A stretch of 64,000 nucleotides of DNA from NCBI RefSeq assembly GCF_023111095.1, contig NZ_JALGYW010000005.1, forward strand, positions 167,362 through 231,361, read 5' to 3'. Shown in pieces: positions 1 through 9,168 of the stretch. A model generated the notes under the pieces. The model was not told the DNA's origin, searched no databases, and saw only the letters and a list, made by a program, of their open reading frames with translations. Position 1 is the first letter of the stretch, and each line of letters starts with the position of its first letter. The stretch comes from Maribellus sp. YY47 (GTDB lineage: Bacteria > Bacteroidota > Bacteroidia > Bacteroidales > Prolixibacteraceae). Both the position numbers and the translations under genes were made by a program.

Positions 1-2
1 GA

Positions 3-1136
3 CAAATACCTACTGATGATATTGCACCATCCGGGCTTTCTAATGTTGTGATAACCCCCGAATACGGAGGTGGGCTTGTTTCCTATGATTTACCAAAAGA
101 AGAAGACATCTCTTATGTTCGTTGCGAATACGAAAACGATGGAAAATTGTGTTCAGTAAATTCCTCGGTATATAATTCGAGCTTGAAAATTGTAGGCCTA
201 AGCGATACCACTGAGATGAAAGTGTCTCTGTATGTTGTTGACCACTCTGAAAACTTATCAGAACCTTACGAAGCAAGTTTTACGCCACTGCCTTCACCCA
301 TGAAAGCTGTTTTGGAATCGTTTGTAGTAACTCCTACCTATGGTGGCGCTAAAATTACCTGGGAGAATCCCGCTGAAGTTCTTGTAGGGATCTCTTTCCT
401 TGCAGCAAACGACGAAGGTGTTCTCGAATTACAGGATATTTATTACACATCGGCGGCACATGGAATTAAAAGTCTGTATGGTTTTACAACCGATAAGCGT
501 TTATTTGCTTTAAGTCTGGTGGACAAGTATGAAAATGTATCAGATACAGTGAAAGTTGAAATCTCTCCCTTATTTGAAGAGGAGTTCAGCAAAGATTTCT
601 TTGCTGATGGGCACCTGCTCGGAGACAATATATCAACAAGGAGTAACCGCCCTGTGTCAAATTTATGGGATGGAACAACCGATGTAATTTGGCATACCGA
701 TCCTGCTGCAGGCTATTCTGTCCCTCAGTTTTTTACGGTTGATCTTGGAGTAATAGGCGATCTTTCCAGATTCATTTTATGGGAACGATATGATTATGCT
801 TATAGTCAGCACAATCTGAGGCTATTCGATGTTTACGGAACTGATTCGTTAACACACGAAATTGATGATGAATATTATGCTGACATTGATCAATGGACAC
901 AAGATTGGAAACTAATATCTGAATGTGAGGTTATAAAGCCTTCCGGAAGTAAAGTTGGGACAAATACGGAGGAAGATTTGGCAGCTTCCAGGGCTGGTTT
1001 CAACTTTGATTTTAAAGAAAATGCTACAAATATTCGCTATTTGAGGTTTGTAGTTAAAGAAACATGGGCTAAAACAACGGCAATGCACGCAGCCGAAATA
1101 TCTGTTTTTGGCGATGCAAGAGGTGCTAATGATTAG
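3..1136 (+). CDS. Surface glycan-associated lipoprotein, DUF4959/DUF5126/DUF5000 type (5' end cut)
   Basis: The reading frame is open from the first bases of the window, so the start codon and signal peptide lie outside it. The protein has repeated beta-sandwich modules followed by a C-terminal discoidin-like (DUF5000, F5/8 type C) domain over about the last 170 residues. Visible signs are the FTVDLG strand, the LSRFILWERYDY stretch and the terminal AAEISVFG strand. Proteins of this architecture lie directly downstream of SusC/SusD pairs in Bacteroidota polysaccharide loci and are thought to help bind glycan at the outer surface. The next gene starts 21 bases after the stop and ends in the same type of domain, so the two are probably co-transcribed. 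The function is inferred from family and context; no enzyme motif is visible. Confidence 0.8.
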   Translation, partial: QIPTDDIAPSGLSNVVITPEYGGGLVSYDLPKEEDISYVRCEYENDGKLCSVNSSVYNSSLKIVGLSDTTEMKVSLYVVDHSENLSEPYEASFTPLPSPMKAVLESFVVTPTYGGAKITWENPAEVLVGISFLAANDEGVLELQDIYYTSAAHGIKSLYGFTTDKRLFALSLVDKYENVSDTVKVEISPLFEEEFSKDFFADGHLLGDNISTRSNRPVSNLWDGTTDVIWHTDPAAGYSVPQFFTVDLGVIGDLSRFILWERYDYAYSQHNLRLFDVYGTDSLTHEIDDEYYADIDQWTQDWKLISECEVIKPSGSKVGTNTEEDLAASRAGFNFDFKENATNIRYLRFVVKETWAKTTAMHAAEISVFGDARGAND

Positions 1137-1157
1137 TCACAATCAAAAAATTATAAA

Positions 1158-2618
1158 ATGAAAAATATACATATGAAATATTCATACAGAAATAAAGGAT
1201 ATTTTCTATCAGCAGTTGTAATTGTTTTGTCCTTGTTTATTTTCTCCTGCGAGGATCAAAATTATTTACACGAAAAATACCTGAAGGAAGGTGAAACCGT
1301 ATACATAGGAAAAGTAGATTCAATGATTGCTTTTCCTGGTAATTATCGGATTAAATTTCGTTGGCGTGTAGGCAACGATCCCAGAACAACCAAAACGGTT
1401 ATATACTGGGATGAACGCGAAAACAGTGTTGAGGTGCCTTTGAATGCAGTAGCTGATTCAACGGGAAGACTCTGGGACGAAACGATAATCGAGAATATGG
1501 AAGAAAACGACTATGTTTTTGAGTTTGAAATGCAGGATGAACAAGGCAATATCTCAATGTCGAGAGAAATTACCGCTTCTGTTTTAGGCGACCTTTATTC
1601 CGAAAACATTCGAAAAAGGGGTGTTGAAGGGATTGCAAAACTCGAAACCGCTGAAATGGAGATTCAATGGAATAAAGTGAGCAATAAAGAATTGATTTAT
1701 TCTGTTGTAGAGTATGAACACGACGGGAATATCATAAAGCAACAAGTTCCCAATGAAGACAATTCTTCGTATGTAGGTGGATTGTCAACCGGCGACACAA
1801 TTTATATCTATTCGTGTTACTTGCCTGAAAATGGGCTTGACACATTCGCCACGGCAAAAGTTGCATATGTAATGCCAAAATTTCAACGAGAGATCAGCAA
1901 GGCGGGATTTGAAGCCTTAGTTGAACCCGGTGATAATACATCTGTAAACAATGGAAGGCCGCTTTCGGCTGTTTTCGATGGCGGAACGCGCAGTGGCGGA
2001 TCCGACGGAACGATATTGCATACCGTGGATTATACGAACGCTACGGGATCGGCAATAGAGTTTAAATTTCCTAATAAGTTTACTATTGATATGGGAAAAC
2101 TGGCAACATTGTACCAGTTTAAAATATGGCCAAGAACTGATAATAGTCCGTTCACAGGACATAGTGCCCGCTTTATTGAGGTTTGGGCTGTTGATGAGCT
2201 AAAAACTCAAGATGATTTTGCAACAGAAGCTGATTATCAGACTTATTATACAACTACCTATGTCGAGCAGAAAGATCCGTTAAATTACCTGAGTAAAGAT
2301 GAATTTTATACCGATATCCTCAGTAATACAAACAGTAAAGCAGAGAACTTTGTGGAAGCAGCACCAATGGCAGGTATATATAACTGGCAGGAGGACTGGC
2401 ATAAACTCGGAGATTTTGAAATAGAGAAACCTTCAGGTTACGCCTATGGCAGTAAAAATGATGCTGACCAGAGTGCGTGGGATGCAGGTTTTACATTCAA
2501 TTTGAATGAAATAGGAGAAAAAGTACGCTACATACGTATTTTGGTAAAATTTCCGAACTGGCAAAACACAAACTGTGTGAACATTGGAGAAATTTCATTC
2601 TTTGGAGACGATCTTTAG
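1158..2618 (+). CDS. DUF4998 / DUF5000 surface lipoprotein
   Basis: The 486-residue product starts with a hydrophobic signal ending in FIFSC, a lipobox with Cys at about residue 31, which predicts outer-membrane lipidation. The segment after the signal (YLKEGETVYIGKVDS) is typical of DUF4998. The C-terminal third (KFTIDMGKLATLYQFKIWPR through NIGEISFFGDD) is a discoidin-like DUF5000 domain with an insertion of about 60 residues. It follows the DUF4959-type gene by 21 bases and is followed by a strong hairpin, so it is probably the last gene of a SusCD operon whose first genes lie left of the window. The likely role is glycan capture at the cell surface. The family assignment is firm; the ligand is unknown, though the adjacent GH92 genes suggest mannan. 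Confidence 0.82.
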   Translation: MKNIHMKYSYRNKGYFLSAVVIVLSLFIFSCEDQNYLHEKYLKEGETVYIGKVDSMIAFPGNYRIKFRWRVGNDPRTTKTVIYWDERENSVEVPLNAVADSTGRLWDETIIENMEENDYVFEFEMQDEQGNISMSREITASVLGDLYSENIRKRGVEGIAKLETAEMEIQWNKVSNKELIYSVVEYEHDGNIIKQQVPNEDNSSYVGGLSTGDTIYIYSCYLPENGLDTFATAKVAYVMPKFQREISKAGFEALVEPGDNTSVNNGRPLSAVFDGGTRSGGSDGTILHTVDYTNATGSAIEFKFPNKFTIDMGKLATLYQFKIWPRTDNSPFTGHSARFIEVWAVDELKTQDDFATEADYQTYYTTTYVEQKDPLNYLSKDEFYTDILSNTNSKAENFVEAAPMAGIYNWQEDWHKLGDFEIEKPSGYAYGSKNDADQSAWDAGFTFNLNEIGEKVRYIRILVKFPNWQNTNCVNIGEISFFGDDL

Positions 2619-2715
2619 TAATAGTCACAGATGGGTTGGTAGCTGTAAAGCAAGTTCACTCAAATTTACTTCACAGTTATTAATAAAAGTACCGTCAATG
2701 TTTAGTTAATAAAAC

Positions 2716-2758
2716 GAACTTCCTGATTTGCAGACTGGCATTCAGGAAGTTCTGTTTT
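2716..2758 (+). terminator. Rho-independent terminator after the surface lipoprotein genes
   Basis: Perfect 11 bp arms (GAACTTCCTGA at 2716-2726 and its complement at 2742-2752) enclose a 15-base loop and are followed by TGTTTTC. It separates the lipoprotein pair from the GH92 gene. Confidence 0.7.
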
Positions 2759-2806
2759 CATTAACCGTGGCTTTTTATGCAAACTTAAAAATGATATTAA
2801 AAGAAA

Positions 2807-5071
2807 ATGAAAAGGATAATGATTAGTAGAAATATCGTTTTGGCTTTGTTGCTGCCGGTTTTTTGTATGTGTACACAATCAGGGAATAAAAAAGGAAGTT
2901 TAATCAAATTTGTCGATCCCCTGATTGGTTCCGGTGGACACGGACATGTTTTTGTTGGGGCGAGCGTTCCATTTGGAGCGGTGCAACTTGGCCCGAATAA
3001 TATATTCAAAGGGTGGGACTGGTGTTCAGGCTATCATTATTCCGACAGTATTGTAATTGGTTTTTCGCACACCCATTTAAGTGGCACCGGTGGCGCTGAT
3101 CTGGGAGATGTACTCTTAATGCCTTTTACCGGGAAAACTAACCTGAACCGGGGAAAGCAGGAAGATATCAGCAACTCATACGCGTCGTATTTCAGTCACA
3201 GCAACGAAGAAGTTCGGCCCGGATATTATTCGCTGTTACTCGACAAGTACAAAATAAAAGCAGAGCTAACAGCCACCGAAAGAGTTGGAATTCATCGTTA
3301 TACTTATCCCGGAAAGGAGGACAACCATCTTTTGATTGATCTGAAAGAAGGAATAGGAGATAAATCCTACGAAACATATTTGAAACAAGTGGATACCAAC
3401 ACCATTGAAGGATATCGTTTTTCAAAAGGTTGGGCGCGCGATCAGCGATTGTGGTTTGTATTGAAAAGTAACCGGGAAATTGAAAAGGTTGAATTGTTTG
3501 ATGAGGACGTATTCGTCGGCCTTCGCGAATTAAGAGCAGAGGCTGTAAAAGGAGTCGTTTCTTTTGTCGGAGATCCACAGGAAGTGATTCTTAAAGTTGG
3601 TATTTCACCAGTAAGTTCAGAAAATGCACTTGCTAATATTAATGCAGAAGCTCCCGATTGGAACTTTAATCAAATTGCTGGTCAGGCTGAAGATAAATGG
3701 AATAAGGAACTTTCAAAAATGGAAGTTGAAACCCCTGATTCGGCTTTGAAACAGGTTTTTTATACGGCTATGTTTCATTCCTTTATCGCTCCTGTTTTAT
3801 TTAACGATGCTGATGGAAGTTATCGTGGGACCGATAAAGAAGTATATAGTAATCCCGGGTTTGAAAACTATTCGGTTTTCTCGTTGTGGGATACTTACCG
3901 TACCGATCACGAGTTACTTACGATCGTTCAGCCCGAAAGAATAAATGATTTTATCAACTCAATGTTGGCGATATACCAACAGCAAGGCAAGTTGCCGCAA
4001 TGGCACCTTATGGGGAATGAAACGAACGCGATGTTGGGTTACAGTGCCGCTCCCGTAGTGGTTGATGCATGGCAAAAAGGATTTGATGGTTTTGATGAAG
4101 AATTGGCTTTTGAAGCTTTAAAAGCTTCAGGAACTTTTCAATCTCAACGTGGTATTGCCCCGCTAATGGAATATGGGTTTATACCCAGAGAAAAGGCTCG
4201 CGAAGCAACTTCGGTGGCTTTGGAAAATTCGATAGATGATCGAAGTGTTGCGCAAATGGCAAAGGGACTTGGGAAAGAAGAAGACTTTAAATACTTTTTT
4301 AAAAGATCAGAGTCTTATAAAAGTTACTTTAATAAAAATACCGGTTTTGTTCATCCCAGATCTGCTGATGGTTCATGGGCATCGCCTTACGATCCGATGG
4401 AATCTATTCACATGGTGGGCGACTTTTCTGAAGGGAATGGCTGGCAGTACACATTTTTGGTTCCACAAGATCCGGAAGGACTGATAGAATTGTTTGGTGG
4501 CGATGATAAATTCATTGATAAGCTTGATTCTCTATTTACAATTACCGGAGATATGGGAGAGCACGCTTCTATTGATATCACTGGTTTAATCGGAATGTAT
4601 GCACAAGGAAATGAACCGTGCCACCACATGGCTTACCTTTATGCTTTTGCCGGACAACAATGGAAAACAGCAGAAAAAGTGCGGTACATCCTTGATAATT
4701 TTTACACCAACCAGCCTGATGGTTTAATCGGGAACGAAGACTGTGGACAAATGTCAGCCTGGTACGTAATGTCGTCAATGGGTTTTTACCCGGTCAATCC
4801 ATCAAACGGGATTTATGTTTTCGGTAGCCCCATATTCGATAAAACAAGCATCAAACTAAAAGATGGAAAACAGTTCGTGATAGAAACGGTTAACAACAGC
4901 AAGGAGAATATTTATATACAAGCGGTTGAGTTAAATGGAAAAGAATACCAGAACAGTTATATAAGGCATTGCGATATTGTATCTGGGGGTGTTCTGAAAT
5001 TCATTATGGGAGATAAACCCAACTATAGTTTTGGTACTGCAGTTGATACCCGGCCAACGTCAACCCTCTGA
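2807..5071 (+). CDS. GH92 family alpha-mannosidase (lipoprotein)
   Basis: A 754-residue exo-acting glycosidase of family GH92, which are calcium-dependent inverting alpha-mannosidases. The N-terminal signal has a likely lipobox (PVFCMC), placing it on the periplasmic or outer membrane. Family motifs run in order: VDPLIGSGGHGH near residue 38, GFSHTHLSGTGGADLGD near residue 86, the acid loop SEGNGWQYT with E542, GNEPCHHMAYLY, and the base motif GNEDCGQMSAWY with E644/D645. All the expected catalytic elements are present, and the CHH loop resembles that of alpha-1,2-mannosidases. The length is normal for the family. The gene lies between surface glycan-binding lipoproteins and a second GH92, which supports breakdown of yeast or algal mannan or of N-glycans. 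The linkage specificity is inference. Confidence 0.93.
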   Translation: MKRIMISRNIVLALLLPVFCMCTQSGNKKGSLIKFVDPLIGSGGHGHVFVGASVPFGAVQLGPNNIFKGWDWCSGYHYSDSIVIGFSHTHLSGTGGADLGDVLLMPFTGKTNLNRGKQEDISNSYASYFSHSNEEVRPGYYSLLLDKYKIKAELTATERVGIHRYTYPGKEDNHLLIDLKEGIGDKSYETYLKQVDTNTIEGYRFSKGWARDQRLWFVLKSNREIEKVELFDEDVFVGLRELRAEAVKGVVSFVGDPQEVILKVGISPVSSENALANINAEAPDWNFNQIAGQAEDKWNKELSKMEVETPDSALKQVFYTAMFHSFIAPVLFNDADGSYRGTDKEVYSNPGFENYSVFSLWDTYRTDHELLTIVQPERINDFINSMLAIYQQQGKLPQWHLMGNETNAMLGYSAAPVVVDAWQKGFDGFDEELAFEALKASGTFQSQRGIAPLMEYGFIPREKAREATSVALENSIDDRSVAQMAKGLGKEEDFKYFFKRSESYKSYFNKNTGFVHPRSADGSWASPYDPMESIHMVGDFSEGNGWQYTFLVPQDPEGLIELFGGDDKFIDKLDSLFTITGDMGEHASIDITGLIGMYAQGNEPCHHMAYLYAFAGQQWKTAEKVRYILDNFYTNQPDGLIGNEDCGQMSAWYVMSSMGFYPVNPSNGIYVFGSPIFDKTSIKLKDGKQFVIETVNNSKENIYIQAVELNGKEYQNSYIRHCDIVSGGVLKFIMGDKPNYSFGTAVDTRPTSTL

Positions 5072-5152
5072 TTAAATTCTAAATACAGAAATCTATGTAA
5101 AACACGGTGAATTACAGCTTTGGCTGGTAATCACCTCAAAATATTTTAAACG

Positions 5153-5986
5153 ATGAAAAAAGTAGTAGCTAGTTTATTGATTGTATTGTTTGCATTAAAT
5201 GTGGTGAATGCTCAAAAACGGCCCGATCCGCAACCTGCTCCTGACACAAAAGAGGCTTTTAAAGTCGGTATAGCGGGTTATACCTTTGCGAAGTTTGATA
5301 TTGACAAAACACTTGAAACCATGCAGCGTGAGGATGTGCATTATTTGTGTATCAAGGATTTTCATTTACCTTTAAACAGCACCGCAGAACAGATTGCGGC
5401 TTTTAAGAAAAAACTTAGTGATAAAGGTGTGACAGGTTATGCAGTCGGCCCGATTTACATGAAGAATAAAGAAGAAGTGGATCGTGCTTTTGAATACGCC
5501 AAAAATGTAGGGGTTAAATTGATTGTGGGCGTGCCCGAATATGACTTGCTTCCTTATGTAGATAAAAAAGTGAAGGAATACGACTTCAGAATTGCCATTC
5601 ACCTGCACGGGCCCGACATTAACAAGTATCGGGATGCAAAAGACGTTTGGGATCATGTAAAGGATCTTGATTCGCGTATTGGGATGTGTTTTGACATGGG
5701 GCATGATACGCGTAACGGAAACGATGCCGTTCAGGATTTAAAAAAATACCATGACCGCATTTTCGACGTTCATTTAAAAGATGTAACCGGAAATACAGGT
5801 GCTGGCTATTCTGTTGAAGTTGGCCGTGGGATTATAGATTTCACCGCGATGGTAAAAATGTTGCGAAAAGTGAAGTACACTGGCATGGTTTCGTTGGAAC
5901 ACGAAAGAAACATGGATAATCCTTTTATGGGAATCGCCGAATCTATTGGTTATTTTAGAGGCGTAATTGCAGCCACTCGAAAATAA
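5153..5986 (+). CDS. Exported sugar phosphate isomerase/epimerase-like TIM-barrel protein
   Basis: The 277-residue product has a cleavable signal (MKKVVASLLIVLFALNVVNA, then QK), so it is periplasmic. The mature part is an AP endonuclease 2-like (xylose isomerase-type) TIM barrel. Candidate metal and active-site segments are AIHLHGPD, GMCFDMGHD, DVHLKDV and MVSLEHE. These keep the usual His/Asp/Glu pattern of the fold. Secreted members are frequent in Bacteroidota glycan loci and may epimerise, isomerise or oxidise-and-cleave released sugars; the substrate cannot be read from sequence. It sits 81 bases after one GH92 gene and 102 bases before another, so it probably belongs to the same locus. 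Confidence 0.82.
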   Translation: MKKVVASLLIVLFALNVVNAQKRPDPQPAPDTKEAFKVGIAGYTFAKFDIDKTLETMQREDVHYLCIKDFHLPLNSTAEQIAAFKKKLSDKGVTGYAVGPIYMKNKEEVDRAFEYAKNVGVKLIVGVPEYDLLPYVDKKVKEYDFRIAIHLHGPDINKYRDAKDVWDHVKDLDSRIGMCFDMGHDTRNGNDAVQDLKKYHDRIFDVHLKDVTGNTGAGYSVEVGRGIIDFTAMVKMLRKVKYTGMVSLEHERNMDNPFMGIAESIGYFRGVIAATRK

Positions 5987-6088
5987 TTGAGAAAAGGGTA
6001 GCGTTCATTTGTCTTTCTTTTCGCTGGTTATGTAAGAGAATGATGCAATTGCACAATATCAGATTAAGTCATTTTAAAAAGATTTGTA

Positions 6089-8326
6089 ATGAAACCTAAA
6101 GTAAGATTAAACCTGTTAATGATTGTTGTTTCTTTTGCTGCCTTATTTGTGCATCAAAGTGTATTTAGTGCTGAAAATAAAAAGCCGGTTGATTATGTAA
6201 ATCCCTACATGGGTAACATAAGCCATTTACTGGTCCCCACTTTTCCAACCATTCATCTTCCCAACAGCTTACTTCGGGTTTATCCTGAAAGGGGCGATTA
6301 CACTAACATTGAAATACATGCCCTGCCATTGGTGGTTACCAGCCATCGTGGTAGCTCAGCATTTCGTTTGAGCCCTTTTCAGGGAAATGAAAGCGATTTA
6401 AGACCGGTGATCAATTATAGTTATGATCTGGAAAAAATAACTCCTTATTCGTATTCTGTCTATTTGGACGAACAGCAAATTCAGGTTGATTTTGGCTTGT
6501 CGCATCAGTCGGCAGCTTACGAAATTGAGTTTGAAAAAGAAGCTCCTGCCTACCTGATTTTAAGTTCAGGCAACGGAAGTTTAAGCTGGGACGGTAAAGC
6601 AATCAGCGGCTTTCAAACAATAGGGAACAACACCAAAGTGTATGTTTACCTCGTTCCGGGAACAGCTCCGCAAAAGGTTTCAAAATTAAATGACCGAAAA
6701 CTGGAGGAGGGCACCAGCGCCGAAGGCCGAAATGCCTGTTTGGTGATGAATTATCCTGTCGGAACAAAAAGTCTGGGGGTAAAATACGGGATTTCGTTTA
6801 TTGATGAGGCACAGGCAAAAGCCAACATGGAGCGCGAAGTAATTGGAAAAACAGTGGCCGAACTGCAAAAGATTGGTCGCGATATTTGGAATGAAGCACT
6901 GGGGAAAATTCAGATTGAAGGTGGAACTGACGATGAAAGAACGGTGTTTTACACTTCGTTGTACCGCTGTTTCGAGCGTCCGGTTTGTATTTCGGAAGGA
7001 GATCGCTATTACAGTGCTTTCGATGGGAAGGTGCACGATGACAACGGACGTCCGTTTTATACCGACGACTGGATCTGGGACTCTTATCGCGCCCATCATC
7101 CACTTCGGATTTTGATTGATCCCGCGAAGGAAGGAGATATTCTGAATTCCTTTGTACGGATGTCGGAACAAATGGAGCATTTCTGGTGGCCGACTTTCCC
7201 CGAAATAACAGGCGACAGCCGACGCATGAATTCCAATCACGGAGTAGCATCGGTAATCGACGCTTACCGGAAAGGATTGAAAAACTTCGACCTTGAAAAA
7301 GCTTATCTGGCATGCAAAGGTGCGATTACAGAAAAAACACTGGCACCGTGGTCGGGAAGACCTGCCGGAGAACTGGATCAGTTTTACAAGGACCACGGTT
7401 ATATTCCGGCTTTGTACGATGGCGAAAAAGAAACGATACCCGAAGTGCATTCGTTTGAAAGCCGTCAGCCGGTGGCCGTTACACTGGGAACGTCATACGA
7501 TGAGTGGTGTTTGTCGCAGATCGCTGAAGAGCTGGGAAAAAAAGAGGATGCTGCCTATTTTAAAAAGGCTTCATACAACTACCGGAACCTGTTTAACGCG
7601 AAAACTAATTTCTTTCACCCAAAAGACAAAGAAGGGAAATTTATAGAACCGTTCGATTACAAGTTTTCGGGTGGAATGGGAGCCCGTAATTATTATGGCG
7701 AGAACAATGCATGGGTTTACCGCTGGGATGTTCAGCACAATATCCCGGATTTGATCGGTTTGATGGGAGGTGACGATGCGTTTGTGAAAAACCTGGATGC
7801 GATGTTTCTGGAACCACTGGGCAGAAGCAAATATGCATTTTACGCACAATTACCCGATCATACCGGGAATGTGGGGCAGTTCTCGATGGCCAACGAACCT
7901 TCGTTGCATATTCCTTATTTGTACAACTATGCCGGACAGCCCTGGCGAACTCAAAAAGTAATCAGGAAGTTGCTGAAAGAATGGTTTAGAAACGATTTGA
8001 TGGGTGTGCCCGGCGATGAAGACGGTGGCGGTATGTCGTCGTTTGTGGTATTTTCTGCCATGGGCTTTTATCCCGTTACTCCCGGAACTCCGGAATACAG
8101 CATCGGAAGTCCTATGTTTACCAACGTTTCACTTGATTTGGGCAACGGTAAAATTTTCACAATTGAAGCCCGTAATGCTTCAGATGAAAACAAATATATC
8201 CAGTCGGCTACTTTGAACGGCGAAAAACTGGATACACCCTGGATTTCGCACGAGGCGATTGCAAAAGGCGGGAAACTGGTTTTTGAAATGGGACCGAAAG
8301 CAAACCGGAACTGGGGAGTGAAATAA
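6089..8326 (+). CDS. Divergent GH92-like glycosidase
   Basis: A 745-residue protein with a classical signal peptide (cleavage near FSAEN). It retains the GH92 layout but diverges from its neighbour. The first motif is degenerate (VNPYMGNISHLLVPTFP rather than PLIGSGGHGH). The acid loop reads YGENNAWVYRW with E538. The plus-one sugar loop is ANEPSLHIPYLY instead of GNEPCHHMAY, and the base motif is GDEDGGGMSSFVVFS. The acid/base acidic residues therefore look intact while the loops that set linkage specificity differ, so a linkage or aglycone different from the first GH92 is expected. It shares the transcription direction with the upstream genes and ends just before a strong terminator. Family placement is secure; substrate is not. 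Confidence 0.88.
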   Translation: MKPKVRLNLLMIVVSFAALFVHQSVFSAENKKPVDYVNPYMGNISHLLVPTFPTIHLPNSLLRVYPERGDYTNIEIHALPLVVTSHRGSSAFRLSPFQGNESDLRPVINYSYDLEKITPYSYSVYLDEQQIQVDFGLSHQSAAYEIEFEKEAPAYLILSSGNGSLSWDGKAISGFQTIGNNTKVYVYLVPGTAPQKVSKLNDRKLEEGTSAEGRNACLVMNYPVGTKSLGVKYGISFIDEAQAKANMEREVIGKTVAELQKIGRDIWNEALGKIQIEGGTDDERTVFYTSLYRCFERPVCISEGDRYYSAFDGKVHDDNGRPFYTDDWIWDSYRAHHPLRILIDPAKEGDILNSFVRMSEQMEHFWWPTFPEITGDSRRMNSNHGVASVIDAYRKGLKNFDLEKAYLACKGAITEKTLAPWSGRPAGELDQFYKDHGYIPALYDGEKETIPEVHSFESRQPVAVTLGTSYDEWCLSQIAEELGKKEDAAYFKKASYNYRNLFNAKTNFFHPKDKEGKFIEPFDYKFSGGMGARNYYGENNAWVYRWDVQHNIPDLIGLMGGDDAFVKNLDAMFLEPLGRSKYAFYAQLPDHTGNVGQFSMANEPSLHIPYLYNYAGQPWRTQKVIRKLLKEWFRNDLMGVPGDEDGGGMSSFVVFSAMGFYPVTPGTPEYSIGSPMFTNVSLDLGNGKIFTIEARNASDENKYIQSATLNGEKLDTPWISHEAIAKGGKLVFEMGPKANRNWGVK

Positions 8327-8362
8327 ACCTGACAAAAGGTGCAGACCTTATAAAATTATAGC

Positions 8363-8400
8363 AAAAGTGCAGGCTACGAAAAGGTAGTCTGCACTTTCTT
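8363..8400 (+). terminator. Terminator between the GH92 locus and the efflux operon (probably bidirectional)
   Basis: A 14 bp stem (left arm 8364-8377, right arm 8384-8397, one G-T pair) closes a GAAAAG loop. The right arm ends in TTTC TT on the plus strand and the left arm is preceded by an A-run, which gives a T-run on the minus strand. It can serve the convergent operons on both sides. Confidence 0.75.
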
Positions 8401-8447
8401 ATTGCGGGGAAAGAGATGGTTGGTGAATGATACCAATCGTCCCTTGC

Positions 8448-9167
8448 CTAAACAAATTTCTCCCTCTTTTGCAGATTAAACAATCCGTAGAGGATAAACA
8501 CCAGCATTCCGATTCCCAGGAAAATCCTGTTTTTACGAATGGTCCCTTCCCAAATCACTTCATTTAGGTTGTTCGGAATCTCAAAGGGATTCAAAAAAGG
8601 ATTCCATTGGGTACGCTGTATGGTATCCTGTAAAATCATTATGGCTACTCCAATCAGTACCATGGTAACTGCAGTTCCGTTCCCGTTTTTTACAATCGTT
8701 GAGAACATAAACGACATCGAACCCAGAAACACAATTGGGTACATGAGTTGGTACGACATTTCCATTATATTGATTTTATAAAGCAATACGGACGCGATTC
8801 CGGAGAACAGTATAATAATAACAAAGACCAGCGAATAGATCATGACCAACCTCACCAGCCATACTTTGTACCGGTAGTTGGGAATACCGAAAAGGATTTC
8901 GAGCATTCGCGAATCGTCATCATTTTGTATCCCGAAAACCGATGGATAAAAGATCAGTAATATTCCCGGGAAAATCAGGAAGTCGTAAATTGTTCCATCG
9001 GTAATTGTATTGTTGTTAACAACATTTATAATAGCGACAAAAAGGAAAAATGCCAGTGCCGCAATTAGAAACCAGATAAAACGATTGGCAAAAATGATCT
9101 TCAGGTTGTAACGGATCATTTTAATCAGGATGAAAAGCCTGTTTTTTATGTTGAGTTTTGAAGCCAT
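8448..9167 (-). CDS. ABC-2 type transporter permease
   Basis: A 239-residue membrane protein with about six hydrophobic segments (for example FIWFLIAALAFFLFVAIINVV and GIGMLVFILYGLF) and the ABC-2 permease pattern ILFGIPNYRYKVWLVR, resembling domains that follow an early cytoplasmic helix. ATG at 9165-9167 is preferred because it lies one base after the stop codon of the upstream RND-ABC fusion gene. An upstream in-frame start would overlap that gene. The tight junction implies translational coupling with the fused ATPase, so this permease is a likely partner of the ABC domain at the end of the fusion protein. It is the last gene of the operon. Substrate unknown. Confidence 0.8.
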   Translation of the reverse strand: MASKLNIKNRLFILIKMIRYNLKIIFANRFIWFLIAALAFFLFVAIINVVNNNTITDGTIYDFLIFPGILLIFYPSVFGIQNDDDSRMLEILFGIPNYRYKVWLVRLVMIYSLVFVIIILFSGIASVLLYKINIMEMSYQLMYPIVFLGSMSFMFSTIVKNGNGTAVTMVLIGVAIMILQDTIQRTQWNPFLNPFEIPNNLNEVIWEGTIRKNRIFLGIGMLVFILYGLFNLQKREKFV

Positions 9168-9168
9168 T

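Noticed and set aside
6686..7450. Long minus-strand open frames inside the GH92-like gene
   Set aside because: They are antisense to a complete plus-strand enzyme with conserved motifs; coincidental openness.
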